Shown here in pieces: positions 29,067-38,234 of a DNA stretch of 64,000 bases (the first letter of the stretch is position 1; each line of letters opens with the position of its first letter). The stretch is taken from the NCBI RefSeq assembly GCF_019039035.1, contig NZ_JAHNZT010000020.1, forward strand, positions 85,329-149,328, given 5' to 3'. The position numbers and the translations under genes are program-made. The notes under the pieces were generated by a model that did not search any database, was not told where the DNA came from, and was given only the letters and a program-made list of their open reading frames with translations. The stretch comes from Citreicoccus inhibens. GTDB taxonomy: Bacteria; Myxococcota; Myxococcia; Myxococcales; Myxococcaceae.

Positions 29067-30430
29067 GGCGCCCCCTGGCGCAGGAGGAACAGGTCGCTGG
29101 TGCCGTCGGACTTCCAGAGCCCGACGACGACCGCCCGGCGCTTGTCACCGTCCAGGTCCGCCGTCACCACCTGAAGCGCGCGCCCGGCGGGCAAGGCCCC
29201 CTGCCAGAGCGGCTCATGGCCGAGGGGCGCGTCATGGGCCAGCGACACCACGCGCAGCACATCCGGAGTGGGTTGGACCAGCGGCGAGGTGGTGATCAGC
29301 TCGGGCACGCCATCCCCATCGAGGTCACCGAGCGCGCTCCCCGCGCCCAGCCCGCTCAGCCGTGAGGGCACGCCGCCCGGACGCGCGTAGAGGGACGCGG
29401 TGCCGTCTGGATGGACGAACAGCCGCCAGGGCGGCGCCATGCTCGCGGTGGTGAAGGGCGCGGGGACCGTGAGTCCATGGCCCTCGGCCAGTTTCACGTC
29501 GGGGAGAAACGCGGTCTGCCCCGGCACGGGCGCGCCCCGCTCGCGAGGCCCCAGCGCCACGGCGTCCGTCGTGCCCAGGCTGTGCAACTCGGCACGGGCG
29601 CGGTCGAACGCGAAGAGCGCGCCGCGGGCCTGCTGGCTGCTCCAGACCGCGAGCCGGGGTGGACCTCCGAGCACCGCCACCGCGCCGAACGGCTCGCGCG
29701 TGGTGGCGGCAGACGGAGCCAGCCCCACCAGCTCCTGCCGCGCGAGGAGCCGCCCATCCGCCGCGTACACGGACACCGCGTGCTCGGTGAGGGCGATGAC
29801 CTCATCCCTGCCATCCCCGTCCAGGTCTCCCGCGCCCAGGGCCGCGAGCGGTGCGTCGAGCCGAGCCATGACCGCGCCCATCAACCGCACCCCCCGAGCC
29901 GGCGGACTCGTGGGGGGCGGGCTCGGCGCACGCACCGCGGCGAGCGCCAGCACGGTGGGGTCCGCCTCCACGCCTTCAGACAACGCCGCGGCTGGGCGAG
30001 GCGGGCGCGTGGGCGTCCGGCCCGACCAGAAGTTCACCCACGTGCCCAACACGTCGCCTCGCGCGAGCACCTCGCCGGCGTCCACGTCGAGCGTGAGCCG
30101 CACGAGCGAGCGCGCGCCCTGGGCGCGGGCCTCGGCCTCCACCGCATCGGAGGTGGGCGCGGGCAGCACCACGGGCGCCAGTCCCGCCGCGGCCAGACGC
30201 GAGGCGAGCAGGGTGCCAAAGGCCTGGCGCAGCTCCACCGAGCTTCCGTTGAGCGAGACCGCGATGGGGGCCTCGGGGTTCGCCGCGCGCACCGCGTCCG
30301 CCACGGCCCGCGCCAGTCGGGGCAGGGCGGGCGTGGCCTCGGTGATGGGGGCGGGCTCGGCGGCGGACGCAGAAGGCTCCGCCAGGGCGAGCGTGAACAG
30401 CAGGGACACCGCGAGGGCAGGGGCGCTCAC
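29063..30430 (-). CDS. Exported FG-GAP/VCBS repeat protein
   Basis: 455 aa, GTG start inside the PBP1A stop. After a signal peptide, an N-terminal alpha/beta domain (about 30-130) resembles FlgT/CsgG-like proteins (SVELRQAFGTLLASRLAAAG). The rest is an FG-GAP beta-propeller with three calcium loops of the type DLDGDGRDE, DLDGDGVPE and DLDGDKRRA. Such propellers bind proteins or sugars outside the membrane. The tight coupling to PBP1A suggests an envelope partner of the synthase. I know no characterised homolog. Confidence 0.82.
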   Translation of the reverse strand: MSAPALAVSLLFTLALAEPSASAAEPAPITEATPALPRLARAVADAVRAANPEAPIAVSLNGSSVELRQAFGTLLASRLAAAGLAPVVLPAPTSDAVEAEARAQGARSLVRLTLDVDAGEVLARGDVLGTWVNFWSGRTPTRPPRPAAALSEGVEADPTVLALAAVRAPSPPPTSPPARGVRLMGAVMARLDAPLAALGAGDLDGDGRDEVIALTEHAVSVYAADGRLLARQELVGLAPSAATTREPFGAVAVLGGPPRLAVWSSQQARGALFAFDRARAELHSLGTTDAVALGPRERGAPVPGQTAFLPDVKLAEGHGLTVPAPFTTASMAPPWRLFVHPDGTASLYARPGGVPSRLSGLGAGSALGDLDGDGVPELITTSPLVQPTPDVLRVVSLAHDAPLGHEPLWQGALPAGRALQVVTADLDGDKRRAVVVGLWKSDGTSDLFLLRQGAP

Positions 30431-33057
30431 AGTCCCTTCTTCTCCCCGTCCTCCATGAAGAAGTTGTCGGGCGTCACCTGGCCGGGCGGAGGCGCCTCGG
30501 CGGTGGGCTGCGTGCCTTCGAGGAAGGGCTCCAGCCGACCGGGGACGGAGGTGCCCGCGAGCAGGCCCGTGGCGGGATCGACGCGCACCTGGGTGATGCC
30601 GGGTGGAACCTCGAAGTCGTGCACGGGCAGGCCCTCGTGGGCCACGCGCATGAAGCTCAGCCAGATGGGCAGCGCGGCGCGACCTCCCGTCTCGGTGCTG
30701 CCGAGCGGGGTGTTGTCATCGAAGCCCACCCACGCGCTGGCCACCCAGTCCGTGGTGTAGCCGGAGAACCACGTGTCCTTGGCGTCGTTGGTGGTGCCCG
30801 TCTTGCCCGCGGCGGGACGGTTCAGCTCGCGCACCGCCCTCGCCGAGCCCTCCTCCACCACGCTGCGCATGAGCGAGGTGGTGAGGTACGCCACCGCCGG
30901 CGGCAGCGTCTCCTCGAAGGCGGGCTGGTGCTCCTCCACCACCGTGCCGCGCGCGTCGCGCACGCGCAGCAGCATGAGCGGCTCGGCATAGCGTCCGTTG
31001 GCCTGGAGCGTGGCGTACGCGTTGGCCGCCTCCAGCATCGTCACCTCGCCCGTGCCCAGCGCCAGGGTGAGGTTCTCCGGCATCGGCGAGTGGATGCCCG
31101 CGCGGCGCGCGAAGTCGATGGCGGTCGCCGGGGTGATGGCCTCGATGAGCCGCACCGACACGGAGTTCTTCGACTTCGAGAGCGCCGTGCGCAGCGTCAT
31201 GGGGCCCTCGAACTGGCGATCATAGTTCTGCGGCTTCCACGTCTTGCCCGTGTACGGATCGCGGATGGTCTCCGGCGCGTCGTTCACCTTGGACAGCGGC
31301 GTGTAGCGCCCGCTGCCCATGGCCGCCGCGTAGATGAAGGGCTTGAAGGACGACCCCGGCTGACGCCGAGCCTGCGTGGCGCGGTTGAAGGCCGAGCGGC
31401 GCGCATCGTAGCCACCCACCAGCGCGACCACGTTCCGGTTGACGGGGTTGATGACCACGAGCCCGCCCTGCGCCACGGGGATTTGATCCAACGCGGCCTC
31501 GACGAAGGCCGGCGCCGGCGCCGCCTTGAGCACGCGCACGAAGACGAACTCGCCGGGGGCGAAGACGTCGGTGATGTCCTTGGGGGCGGGCTTGCCCTTC
31601 TGCTTCGCCCACGTGGCGGTGCTGAAGGCGACCTCGGCGGTGCGGCCCACCAGGTCCACGCGCGCCACGTTGCGTTTGGCGTCCACCTCGGTGACGTAGC
31701 CCGTCAGACGCAGGCCCTCCTCCACCGGCTTCAGGCCCACGCGACCCACCAGCTCTCGCTCGGGGCTCTGGGCCTCCTCCTCCTCGGGCGTCAGCTCCGG
31801 GCGCTGCTCCTCGCTGCCCTCATCCTCGACGTCCGAGGCGCGCGCGCCCTTGGTTCCCGAGGCGTCCTTGGGGGCCGTGGCCGCGTCCGCGGCGAGCGGG
31901 GCGAGGTCCGCCACGTAGCCCTGGTCCTTCTGCCGGCGACCGGCTTCGTCGATGCGCTGCGCGATGAGCCCTCGCAGCCGCTCGAAGCGCGCGGTCTCCA
32001 TCCGGCCCAAGGCCCCGCGATAGCCCTGGCGTCGATCCAACGCTTCCAGGCCAGCACGCACGGACTGCTCGGCGGTGTTCTGGAGCTTGGGCAGCATGGC
32101 GATGTCCACCCGCAGGCCGCCCTCCATCACCGCCTTCTCGCCGTACCGCTCGATGAGCGCGCGGCGAATCTCTTCCGCGTAGTACTCGCCGCCCGTCGTC
32201 TCCTTGCGCGGCGCCAGCACGATGGGCCTGGCCTTCTCCGCCTCGGTGATGGCGCGGGGCACGAAGCCGTGCTGCGCCATCTGCTCCAGCACGTAGTGCT
32301 GCCGCGAGGTGGCGCGGGTCATGTTGGTCACCGGGTTGATGCGGTGCGGGAGCTGCACCGTTCCGCCGAGCACCGCGGCCTCGCCCACCGTGAGGTCCTG
32401 CGTGTGCTTGCCGAAGTAGAAGAGCGCCGCCTCCTCGATGCCGTAGCGGCGCTGACCGAAGTACGCCTGGTTGACGTAGAGGTTGAGGATCTGATCCTTC
32501 GTGAGGGCCTCCTCCACGCGCGGCGTGAGGATCCACTCCCGCACCTTGCGCGACAGGCGGCGCTCGGGCGTCAGGAGCATGTTCTTCACCACCTGTTGGG
32601 TGATGGTGGAGGCGCCGGACTTGCGGCTGCCTGGGATGAGGTTCTTCACCGCCGCGCGGGCGATGCCGAAGAAGTCGAGCCCCTCGTGCTTGTAGAAGTC
32701 CGCGTCTTCCGCCGCGAGGAAGGCGTAGCGGACATGCGGCGGCATGTCCTCGATGCGCACGATGGTGCGGCGCTCGACGGCGTACTCGGCGCACACCGTG
32801 CCGTCCCCGCACGTCACCTTGGTGACCTGCGGAAGCTGGTAGGTGCGCAGGGCCTCCACCGAGGGCAGGTCCCGGCTGAAGTACAGGTAGGTGCCCACGG
32901 CGGTGAGCAGCGCGAGGACAAGGCCCACCGCGCCCAGCACGAGCAGGCGCTTCGTCCACCGCCACAGGCGCGCACCCAGGCCGGGGCGCGCCGGGGGAGG
33001 GACGCCCACCGGGGCGGGGGTGGGGGGGGATGTGGGCATCGGTCGGGCCGGAGTCAT
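30427..33057 (-). CDS. mrcA: Class A penicillin-binding protein PBP1A
   Basis: 876 aa bifunctional peptidoglycan synthase. A short cytoplasmic tail rich in Pro precedes one membrane helix (about 35-57). The glycosyltransferase domain (about 75-250) carries the catalytic Glu in AAEDADFYKHEG and the SGASTITQQ motif. An OB-like insertion with a long acidic low-complexity segment (about 380-440) follows. The transpeptidase domain has Ser569 in SSFK, the SKN triad and KTGTTND. All catalytic motifs are intact. It is followed with 4-base overlaps by the FG-GAP and substrate-binding-like genes, then the kinase. The gene symbol is by similarity. Confidence 0.94.
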   Translation of the reverse strand: MTPARPMPTSPPTPAPVGVPPPARPGLGARLWRWTKRLLVLGAVGLVLALLTAVGTYLYFSRDLPSVEALRTYQLPQVTKVTCGDGTVCAEYAVERRTIVRIEDMPPHVRYAFLAAEDADFYKHEGLDFFGIARAAVKNLIPGSRKSGASTITQQVVKNMLLTPERRLSRKVREWILTPRVEEALTKDQILNLYVNQAYFGQRRYGIEEAALFYFGKHTQDLTVGEAAVLGGTVQLPHRINPVTNMTRATSRQHYVLEQMAQHGFVPRAITEAEKARPIVLAPRKETTGGEYYAEEIRRALIERYGEKAVMEGGLRVDIAMLPKLQNTAEQSVRAGLEALDRRQGYRGALGRMETARFERLRGLIAQRIDEAGRRQKDQGYVADLAPLAADAATAPKDASGTKGARASDVEDEGSEEQRPELTPEEEEAQSPERELVGRVGLKPVEEGLRLTGYVTEVDAKRNVARVDLVGRTAEVAFSTATWAKQKGKPAPKDITDVFAPGEFVFVRVLKAAPAPAFVEAALDQIPVAQGGLVVINPVNRNVVALVGGYDARRSAFNRATQARRQPGSSFKPFIYAAAMGSGRYTPLSKVNDAPETIRDPYTGKTWKPQNYDRQFEGPMTLRTALSKSKNSVSVRLIEAITPATAIDFARRAGIHSPMPENLTLALGTGEVTMLEAANAYATLQANGRYAEPLMLLRVRDARGTVVEEHQPAFEETLPPAVAYLTTSLMRSVVEEGSARAVRELNRPAAGKTGTTNDAKDTWFSGYTTDWVASAWVGFDDNTPLGSTETGGRAALPIWLSFMRVAHEGLPVHDFEVPPGITQVRVDPATGLLAGTSVPGRLEPFLEGTQPTAEAPPPGQVTPDNFFMEDGEKKGL

Positions 33058-33143
33058 GGCGCTCGGAAAGAAAGGGGCTGCACGTTAAACCGAGGGGCGC
33101 GGGACGGGAACCCGCGCCCGAGGAGAGTCTTCCGGTTGCCCGC

Positions 33144-34172
33144 CTACGGTGCGGGAAGCTCGGGTGCCAGGGCCGGCGGAGGGTCCGCGTGGGCGAGCCG
33201 CTTCATGCGGTCGGCGTTGACGCGGGCCTGGACGTAGCGAGGTGACAGGCGCGTGGCCGTGGCGTAGGCGGCGCGGGCCTCCTCCGTCCGGCCGAGCCGC
33301 TCGCACGCGACGCCCAGGTTGTTGTGGACGTAGGCCACGTGGGGCAGCAGCGTGGCGGCCTGGGCGAGCACCTCCATGGCCTTCTGGTTCTCTCCCGCGC
33401 GCAGGTAGGCGAAGCCCAGGTTGTTGAGGGCGTAGCCGTGCTCGGGGTCCAGGTGCACGGCTTGCTGGAAGCGGAGGATGGCGGGGGCCAGCTCGCCCGT
33501 GCTCAGGTGCGCGAGCCCGAGCACCTGATAGACCTGCGGATCCTCCGGATCCCTCAAGAGCGCCTCTTCGCCCGCGTGCACCGCGTCCGCGGCGCGGCCG
33601 AGCGACAGCAGCAAGCGGGCCTGCTGCAGCAGCGGGCCGGTGCTGGAGGCCTCCAGGCGACCGAGCCGCGTGTAGGCCTGGAGCGCCAGCTCCGTCTGGC
33701 CCGCGAGCCGCGCCAGGCGAGCCAGCTCCGCGAGGGCGTCCGAGTCCAGGGGCTCGTCATGGAGGGCACGCCGGCACTCGGTGAGGGCACCGGACAGGTC
33801 TCCCAGCTCGCTCAGCACGCGCGAGCGGCCGAGGTGATCCACCTTCCGGCCGTGGGAGTGCACAAGCCCCAGGCCATCCGCGTCGGCCACGGGGGCGGGA
33901 ACGGCGGGCAACCCGGGCGTGGAGGCGAGCGGAGCGGCGGCGAGGTCGCGCGGGGCCTCGGGCGTGGAGAGGGGCGCGGACATCGCCTCGCTCGGGGCCG
34001 TGTGGGGGCGCTGGACGCGCGAGGCGAGGGCGCCCGGGACGTCGCCCCAGGCGGTGATGCCGAGCGCGGCGAAGCAGGCGGGCAACAGCGCGTTGCGCAG
34101 GGCCCGGGTGAGCGAGTCCTCTCGGGACGACGGGGCGCGGCGAGGCGGGGCGGTGCGGCTCCTGGGGCTCAT
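33144..34172 (-). CDS. Tetratricopeptide-repeat protein, membrane-anchored
   Basis: 342 aa. A Ser/Arg/Pro-rich start is followed by one hydrophobic helix (LLPACFAALGITAW, about 30-45) that should anchor it. Residues 120-330 form six or so TPR units, for example YALNNLGFAYLRAGENQKAMEV and VHNNLGVACERLGRTEEARA. TPR stacks bind proteins and this one is probably a scaffold in the envelope. It lies 86 bp upstream of PBP1A in the same direction. Start chosen at 34172 because the longer frame overlaps the divergent promoter region. Confidence 0.85.
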   Translation of the reverse strand: MSPRSRTAPPRRAPSSREDSLTRALRNALLPACFAALGITAWGDVPGALASRVQRPHTAPSEAMSAPLSTPEAPRDLAAAPLASTPGLPAVPAPVADADGLGLVHSHGRKVDHLGRSRVLSELGDLSGALTECRRALHDEPLDSDALAELARLARLAGQTELALQAYTRLGRLEASSTGPLLQQARLLLSLGRAADAVHAGEEALLRDPEDPQVYQVLGLAHLSTGELAPAILRFQQAVHLDPEHGYALNNLGFAYLRAGENQKAMEVLAQAATLLPHVAYVHNNLGVACERLGRTEEARAAYATATRLSPRYVQARVNADRMKRLAHADPPPALAPELPAP

Positions 34173-34363
34173 GGTGCGACCTCGACTTCCTGCTCGGCGT
34201 GCCAGGTGAGGCGCGCCGGGGAGCGGCGCAGCTCCCACCCTCGACTACTGCGATGCGCGTGCCAACGAGGTGCCCCCGGACGTGGACGGAGGGTGTGGCC
34301 CGGCAGCCGCAGACGCAGGGAAAAGCGTGGCGACCGCGTGGGTGTCGTGCGACGGTCGCCGCG

Positions 34364-35134
34364 ATGAAGATTGCGACCTGGAACGTGAACTCGGTGCGGG
34401 CTCGGCAGCAGCGCCTGGTGGACTGGCTGAAGAGCGCGCAGCCGGACGTCCTCTGCCTGCAAGAGCTCAAGTGCGTCGACGCGGACTTCCCCTTCGAGGC
34501 GGTGCGCGAGGCGGGCTACTTCGCCGCGGTGCACGGCCAGAAGACCTACAACGGCGTGGCCATCCTCGCGCGCGAGGAGCCCCAGGACGTGGTGAAGGGG
34601 CTGTCGGATGGCGTCGAGGACAGCCACGCGCGCCTCATCGCGGCGACCGTCCGCGGCGTCCGCGTGCTGAGCGCCTACGTGCCCAATGGGCAGTCGGTGG
34701 ACTCGGACGCGTACGTGTACAAGCTCGAGTGGTTCCGCCGCCTGCGCCGCTACCTCGACACGCGCCACAAGCCGGATGAAGCCATGGTGTTGGGCGGCGA
34801 CTGGAACGTGGCGCCCGAGGCCATCGACGTGCACGACCCGGCGCTGTGGGAAGGCCAGACGCTGTTCACGCGGCGCGAGCGGGACGCGCTCCAGCAGGTC
34901 GGCGCGTTCGGGCTGACGGATGCGTTCCGCAAGCTGCACCCGACCGAGCAGAAGTTCTCGTGGTGGGACTACCGGATGCTGGCGTTCCCCAAGAACAAGG
35001 GCGTGCGCATCGACCACCTGTTCCTCACCGCGCCGCTGGTGGAACGGCTGACGGCGTGTGACGTGGACCGCGAGGCGCGCAAGGGCCAGCAGCCCAGCGA
35101 CCACGCCCCGGTCTGGGCCGACCTGCGCGACTGA
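34364..35134 (+). CDS. xthA: Exodeoxyribonuclease III
   Basis: 256 aa AP-endonuclease/3'-5' exonuclease of base excision repair. All motifs are present: WNVNSVRAR, the metal-binding Glu in CLQELK, GGDWNVAPEAIDVHD, the SWWDYR motif and the catalytic His in SDHAPV. The ATG at 34364 lies after a GCGACGG-like stretch; the frame is open further upstream without similarity. Divergent from the TPR gene. Confidence 0.95.
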   Translation: MKIATWNVNSVRARQQRLVDWLKSAQPDVLCLQELKCVDADFPFEAVREAGYFAAVHGQKTYNGVAILAREEPQDVVKGLSDGVEDSHARLIAATVRGVRVLSAYVPNGQSVDSDAYVYKLEWFRRLRRYLDTRHKPDEAMVLGGDWNVAPEAIDVHDPALWEGQTLFTRRERDALQQVGAFGLTDAFRKLHPTEQKFSWWDYRMLAFPKNKGVRIDHLFLTAPLVERLTACDVDREARKGQQPSDHAPVWADLRD

Positions 35135-35146
35135 ATCCCCGAGGCG

Positions 35147-35383
35147 CTACGTCCCCAGGAGGGTGATGCGCAGCGCGATGGCCCCCGCCACCGTGGTGAC
35201 GCTCGACAGGTGCGCGAGCGCCTCCGCACGCTCCGTGGTCCAGATGCGGCGGCAATCCCCCGTGACGATGGTGCCATCCCTCCGTCGGTAGCGCCGCACG
35301 CGCGCGTCGCCCCGCATGTCCTCCCACTTCATCTGGCAGGGCGTCTGGAGGGTGAGCCGCTCGTCGAGGGAACGTGGGGCCAT
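35147..35383 (-). CDS. Small Cys/Arg protein of the myxobacterial CxxxWEDM type, shortened
   Basis: 78 aa. It begins with a CQMKWEDMRGDARVR segment like the N-terminus of a family of small myxobacterial membrane proteins, as I recall them. There this segment is followed by a CxxC zinc knuckle and, much later, by a FYRRxDGTxxTxDC segment and a hydrophobic tail. Here the two conserved segments are fused directly (VRRYRRRDGTIVTGDC), with the central Cys knuckle missing, and a C-terminal hydrophobic helix remains (TVAGAIALRITLL). It is either a natural short form or an internally deleted gene. Ends 12 bp from xthA, convergent. Function unknown. Confidence 0.6.
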   Translation of the reverse strand: MAPRSLDERLTLQTPCQMKWEDMRGDARVRRYRRRDGTIVTGDCRRIWTTERAEALAHLSSVTTVAGAIALRITLLGT

Positions 35384-35517
35384 GAGCCCGAAGCCTAGGG
35401 GCGGTGGGCCCTGGGGATACGCTCCCCGTCCGTCGGACGAATGACCGAGGGCGCGGGCGCCCCCTGGCGGCGGGGTGTGCTTGCGGGCTCGGGAGGGCGT
35501 GCGATGCTCCCGCGCGC

Positions 35518-35709
35518 ATGTCGACGCCGCCCCCTGAGCCGTTGCCGTTCCCCGAGAGCCTGTGCCATCGCTGCGCGGCGCCGCCTCGGTACGTCCAGAC
35601 GCGGACCTCCACGTTCATCATGTGCCCGCTGCTGCCCCAGAAGTACGCGCCCCAGCCCGTCCGGGCCTGCTCGCTCTTCGTGGCGCGGCCCCCCTCTGCC
35701 GAGGAGTAA
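35518..35709 (+). CDS. Small cysteine protein, conserved-looking hypothetical
   Basis: 63 aa. Two Cys pairs (CHRCAAPPRYVQTRTSTFIMC then a late Cys) suggest a zinc ribbon; the middle RTSTFIMCPLLPQKYAPQPV is well formed and lacks the usual GC-shadow composition. No signal or membrane segment. The first 14 residues are Pro-rich. I do not recognise a named family. It stands alone, divergent from the 78-aa gene and 125 bp before the GMC oxidase. Confidence 0.6.
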   Translation: MSTPPPEPLPFPESLCHRCAAPPRYVQTRTSTFIMCPLLPQKYAPQPVRACSLFVARPPSAEE

Positions 35710-35834
35710 CCCGGCTTCGTCGCATCCCAGGCAAGCGTTCACTCCGCGCGCCGTCGCGTGCATCCTCGCGTCGGGAGTGCCAGTCGTTGTCATAGAGTGC
35801 GACCTTCCGGGTTGGCTCGGAGCGGAGGCTCGAC

Positions 35835-37481
35835 ATGGACTGTGACTGGCTCATCATCGGCTCGGGCTTTGGCGGCAGCGTCAGTGCGCTGCGGCTGACC
35901 GAGAAGGGCTACCGGGTGGTGATGCTGGAGAAGGGCCGCCGCCTCCAGGCCCAGGACTTCCCCAAGACGAACTGGAACTTGAAGCGCTGGTTGTGGATGC
36001 CGCAGCTCGGCTGGCGCGGGCTCTTCAAGATGACGTTCTTCCGCCACGTCACGGTGCTGTCCGGCGTGGGGGTGGGCGGGGGCTCGCTGGTGTACGCGAA
36101 CACGCTGCCCATCCCGAAGGACGACTTCTTCGAGGCCCAGTCCTGGGGCCACCTGGCGGACTGGAAGACCGAGCTGGGGCCGCACTACGTCACCGCGCGC
36201 CGGATGCTCGGCGCCACGCCCAACCCGCTGCGCACGTATCCGGATCAGGTGCTCGAATCGGTGGGCCAGGACCTCGGCCGCACGGACTTCCAGCCCACCA
36301 CGGTGGCCGTCTACTTCGGCGAGCCGGGCGTCACCGTGCCGGATCCCTACTTCCAGGGCGAAGGCCCCGAGCGCACCGGCTGCATCGCGTGCGGCGGCTG
36401 CATGCTGGGGTGCCGCCACGGCTCGAAGAACACCCTCGACAAGAACTACCTCTACCTGGCGGAGCGGCGCGGCCTCACGCTGCACCCGGACACCGAGGCC
36501 ACCTGGGTGCGACCGCTGCCCGAGGGGGGCTACGAGGTCCAGGCGCTCGAGGGCACGGGCTTCTTCCGCACCCGGCGCCGCTTCACCGCGCGGCACGTCA
36601 TCTTCGCGGGGGGCGTGCTCGGGACCATGGATCTGCTCCTCCAGCTCAAGGCGGATCCGGACGGACTGCCGCGCGTATCGGACCGACTGGGCGATGGCGT
36701 GCGCACCAACTCCGAGGCGCTCATCGGCATCGTCAGCGGAGACCCGAAGCGCGACCTGTCCAAGGGCATCGCCATCGGCTCCATCCTGCACACGGACGCG
36801 CACTCGCACCTGGAGCCGGTGCGCTACTCGGATGGCTCGGGCTTCTTCCGCTTGTTGATGGCGCCGCACGTGGAGGGGCGCACGTTGCTGGCGCGCCTGG
36901 GCCGACTGGCCATGCTGTTGGCCCGACACCCGCTGCGTTTCCTCAAGGCGTGGTTCGTCCCCAACTTCGCCCGGCGCACGATGATCCTGCTCTACATGCG
37001 CACCATGGAAGGGCACCTGCGGTTGCGCCGAGGCCGCGGCGTGGCCACCGGGCTTCGCAAGGGGCTCGTCACGGGCTTGCAGGAAGGACCCGCGCCCACG
37101 GCCAACATGCCGGAGGCGTTCGACCTGGCGCGGCGCGTGTCACAGAAGCTGGATGGCTACGCGATGACGATGGTCAGCGAGACGGTGCTGGGCAGCCCGA
37201 CCACCGCGCACATCCTCGGCGGTGCCTGCATGGGGGACTCGGCCGAGACGGGCGTCATCGACCATCGCCACCGCCTCTTTGGTTACGACGGGCTCTACGT
37301 GGTGGATGGCTCGGCCATCTCGGCGAACCCGGGGGTGAATCCCTCGCTCACCATCACCGCGCTCGCCGAGCGGGCCATGACCTTCATCCCCGCCGCGAAG
37401 GAACGCCCGAGGGGCGACACGGAGGCGCGGGTGGAGGCGCCGTCCGCGTCGCGCGCGCCGCACCTCGCGGCGGGCGGCTGA
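35835..37481 (+). CDS. GMC oxidoreductase, cholesterol-oxidase-like, with Cys4 motif
   Basis: 548 aa. A Rossmann FAD-binding start (DWLIIGSGFGGSVSALRL) and the C-terminal GMC part (HILGGACMGDSAETGVID, GLYVVDGSAISANPGVNPS) define a cholesterol-oxidase-type flavoenzyme. No Tat or Sec signal is present, so it is cytoplasmic. The unusual feature is C183-x2-C186-x2-C189-x3-C193, a spacing like that of a [4Fe-4S] ferredoxin, in the substrate domain; I recall a similar cluster in mycobacterial ChoD-like proteins. The substrate is not predictable beyond a hydrophobic alcohol such as a sterol. GGAGCGGAGG precedes the ATG. It ends at a perfect terminator. Confidence 0.88.
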   Translation: MDCDWLIIGSGFGGSVSALRLTEKGYRVVMLEKGRRLQAQDFPKTNWNLKRWLWMPQLGWRGLFKMTFFRHVTVLSGVGVGGGSLVYANTLPIPKDDFFEAQSWGHLADWKTELGPHYVTARRMLGATPNPLRTYPDQVLESVGQDLGRTDFQPTTVAVYFGEPGVTVPDPYFQGEGPERTGCIACGGCMLGCRHGSKNTLDKNYLYLAERRGLTLHPDTEATWVRPLPEGGYEVQALEGTGFFRTRRRFTARHVIFAGGVLGTMDLLLQLKADPDGLPRVSDRLGDGVRTNSEALIGIVSGDPKRDLSKGIAIGSILHTDAHSHLEPVRYSDGSGFFRLLMAPHVEGRTLLARLGRLAMLLARHPLRFLKAWFVPNFARRTMILLYMRTMEGHLRLRRGRGVATGLRKGLVTGLQEGPAPTANMPEAFDLARRVSQKLDGYAMTMVSETVLGSPTTAHILGGACMGDSAETGVIDHRHRLFGYDGLYVVDGSAISANPGVNPSLTITALAERAMTFIPAAKERPRGDTEARVEAPSASRAPHLAAGG

Positions 37482-37484
37482 GCC

Positions 37485-37510
37485 GGGAGGAAGGGCACAC
37501 CCTTCCTCCC
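37485..37510. terminator. Perfect bidirectional terminator
   Basis: Eleven-base arms GGGAGGAAGGG (37485-37495) and CCCTTCCTCCC (37500-37510) with a CACA loop, placed exactly between two convergent genes. Confidence 0.8.
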
Positions 37511-37520
37511 GCGCCGAGCA

Positions 37521-38036
37521 CTACAGCCGGACCTGCACTTCGTACCGGCGGTTCTTGGCCTTCTTGGCCTCGGTGTTGTCCGGCTTCACGAGCAGCTTCT
37601 CGGAGCCGTAGCCCACCGCCTTGATTTCGCCGCGGGGGATGCCGCGCGCGACCAGCTCCTTGACGATGGTCTCGGCGCGGTCCTCGCTGAGCTTCTTGTT
37701 CTTCGCGGCGTCGCCGGTGGAGTCGGTGTGGCCCGCGACCTCGAAGGTGTAGCTCTTGGCGCCCGCGCCATCGAGCTGCTTCTTGGCATCGACCAGCGCG
37801 GCGGTGAGCTTCTTCAGGCGGTCGCCACAGCCGGGCGCCAGCTCCGCGGTGCCCGTCTTGAAGCTGCACTGGTTCTTGCGCGCTTCATCGAGCAGCTTGG
37901 TGTTGACGCGCTTCTCCACCGTGGCCTTGCCCGCGTCGCCCGCCGCCTTCTTGAATTGGTCGAGCGCGCCCTGCGCCCCGGCCACTCCGGGAACGGCCAA
38001 CAGGGACACGGCGATGCACAGTGCCTTGAGCTTCAT
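37521..38036 (-). CDS. OmpA-family outer-membrane/periplasmic protein
   Basis: 171 aa. Cleavable signal peptide (MKLKALCIAVSLLAVPGVAGA). A helical stretch (25-60) with Cys57 and Cys70 is followed by the OmpA/MotB peptidoglycan-binding domain (about 65-170: VAGHTDSTGDAAKNKKLSEDRA, GIPRGEIKAVGYGSEKLL, KNRRYEVQV). No beta-barrel is present, so it is a soluble, cell-wall-binding protein. Convergent with the GMC oxidase and divergent from dgt. Confidence 0.92.
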   Translation of the reverse strand: MKLKALCIAVSLLAVPGVAGAQGALDQFKKAAGDAGKATVEKRVNTKLLDEARKNQCSFKTGTAELAPGCGDRLKKLTAALVDAKKQLDGAGAKSYTFEVAGHTDSTGDAAKNKKLSEDRAETIVKELVARGIPRGEIKAVGYGSEKLLVKPDNTEAKKAKNRRYEVQVRL

Positions 38037-38234
38037 GTTCGGATGCCTCCAGGTTCCGGGTTCTGAACGGAACGGGGCGCAAGGCTGCCCACGCGGTGGC
38101 GTCGCGTCCAGCCCCATCATGCCCGCCCCCTCGCGGGGGAGCCGGCCGAGGCGTGGTGGACGGACCGTGAAACTTGCCTCGCCTCGTGGCCAGCGCACGA
38201 TTCGCTGCTCAGCGCGCAGGGAGGCGAGGCACCC

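Noticed and set aside
30619..33237. 872-codon plus-strand frame
   Set aside because: Antisense to the PBP1A gene, which carries all transglycosylase and transpeptidase motifs; the frame shows His/Arg/Leu runs without domains.
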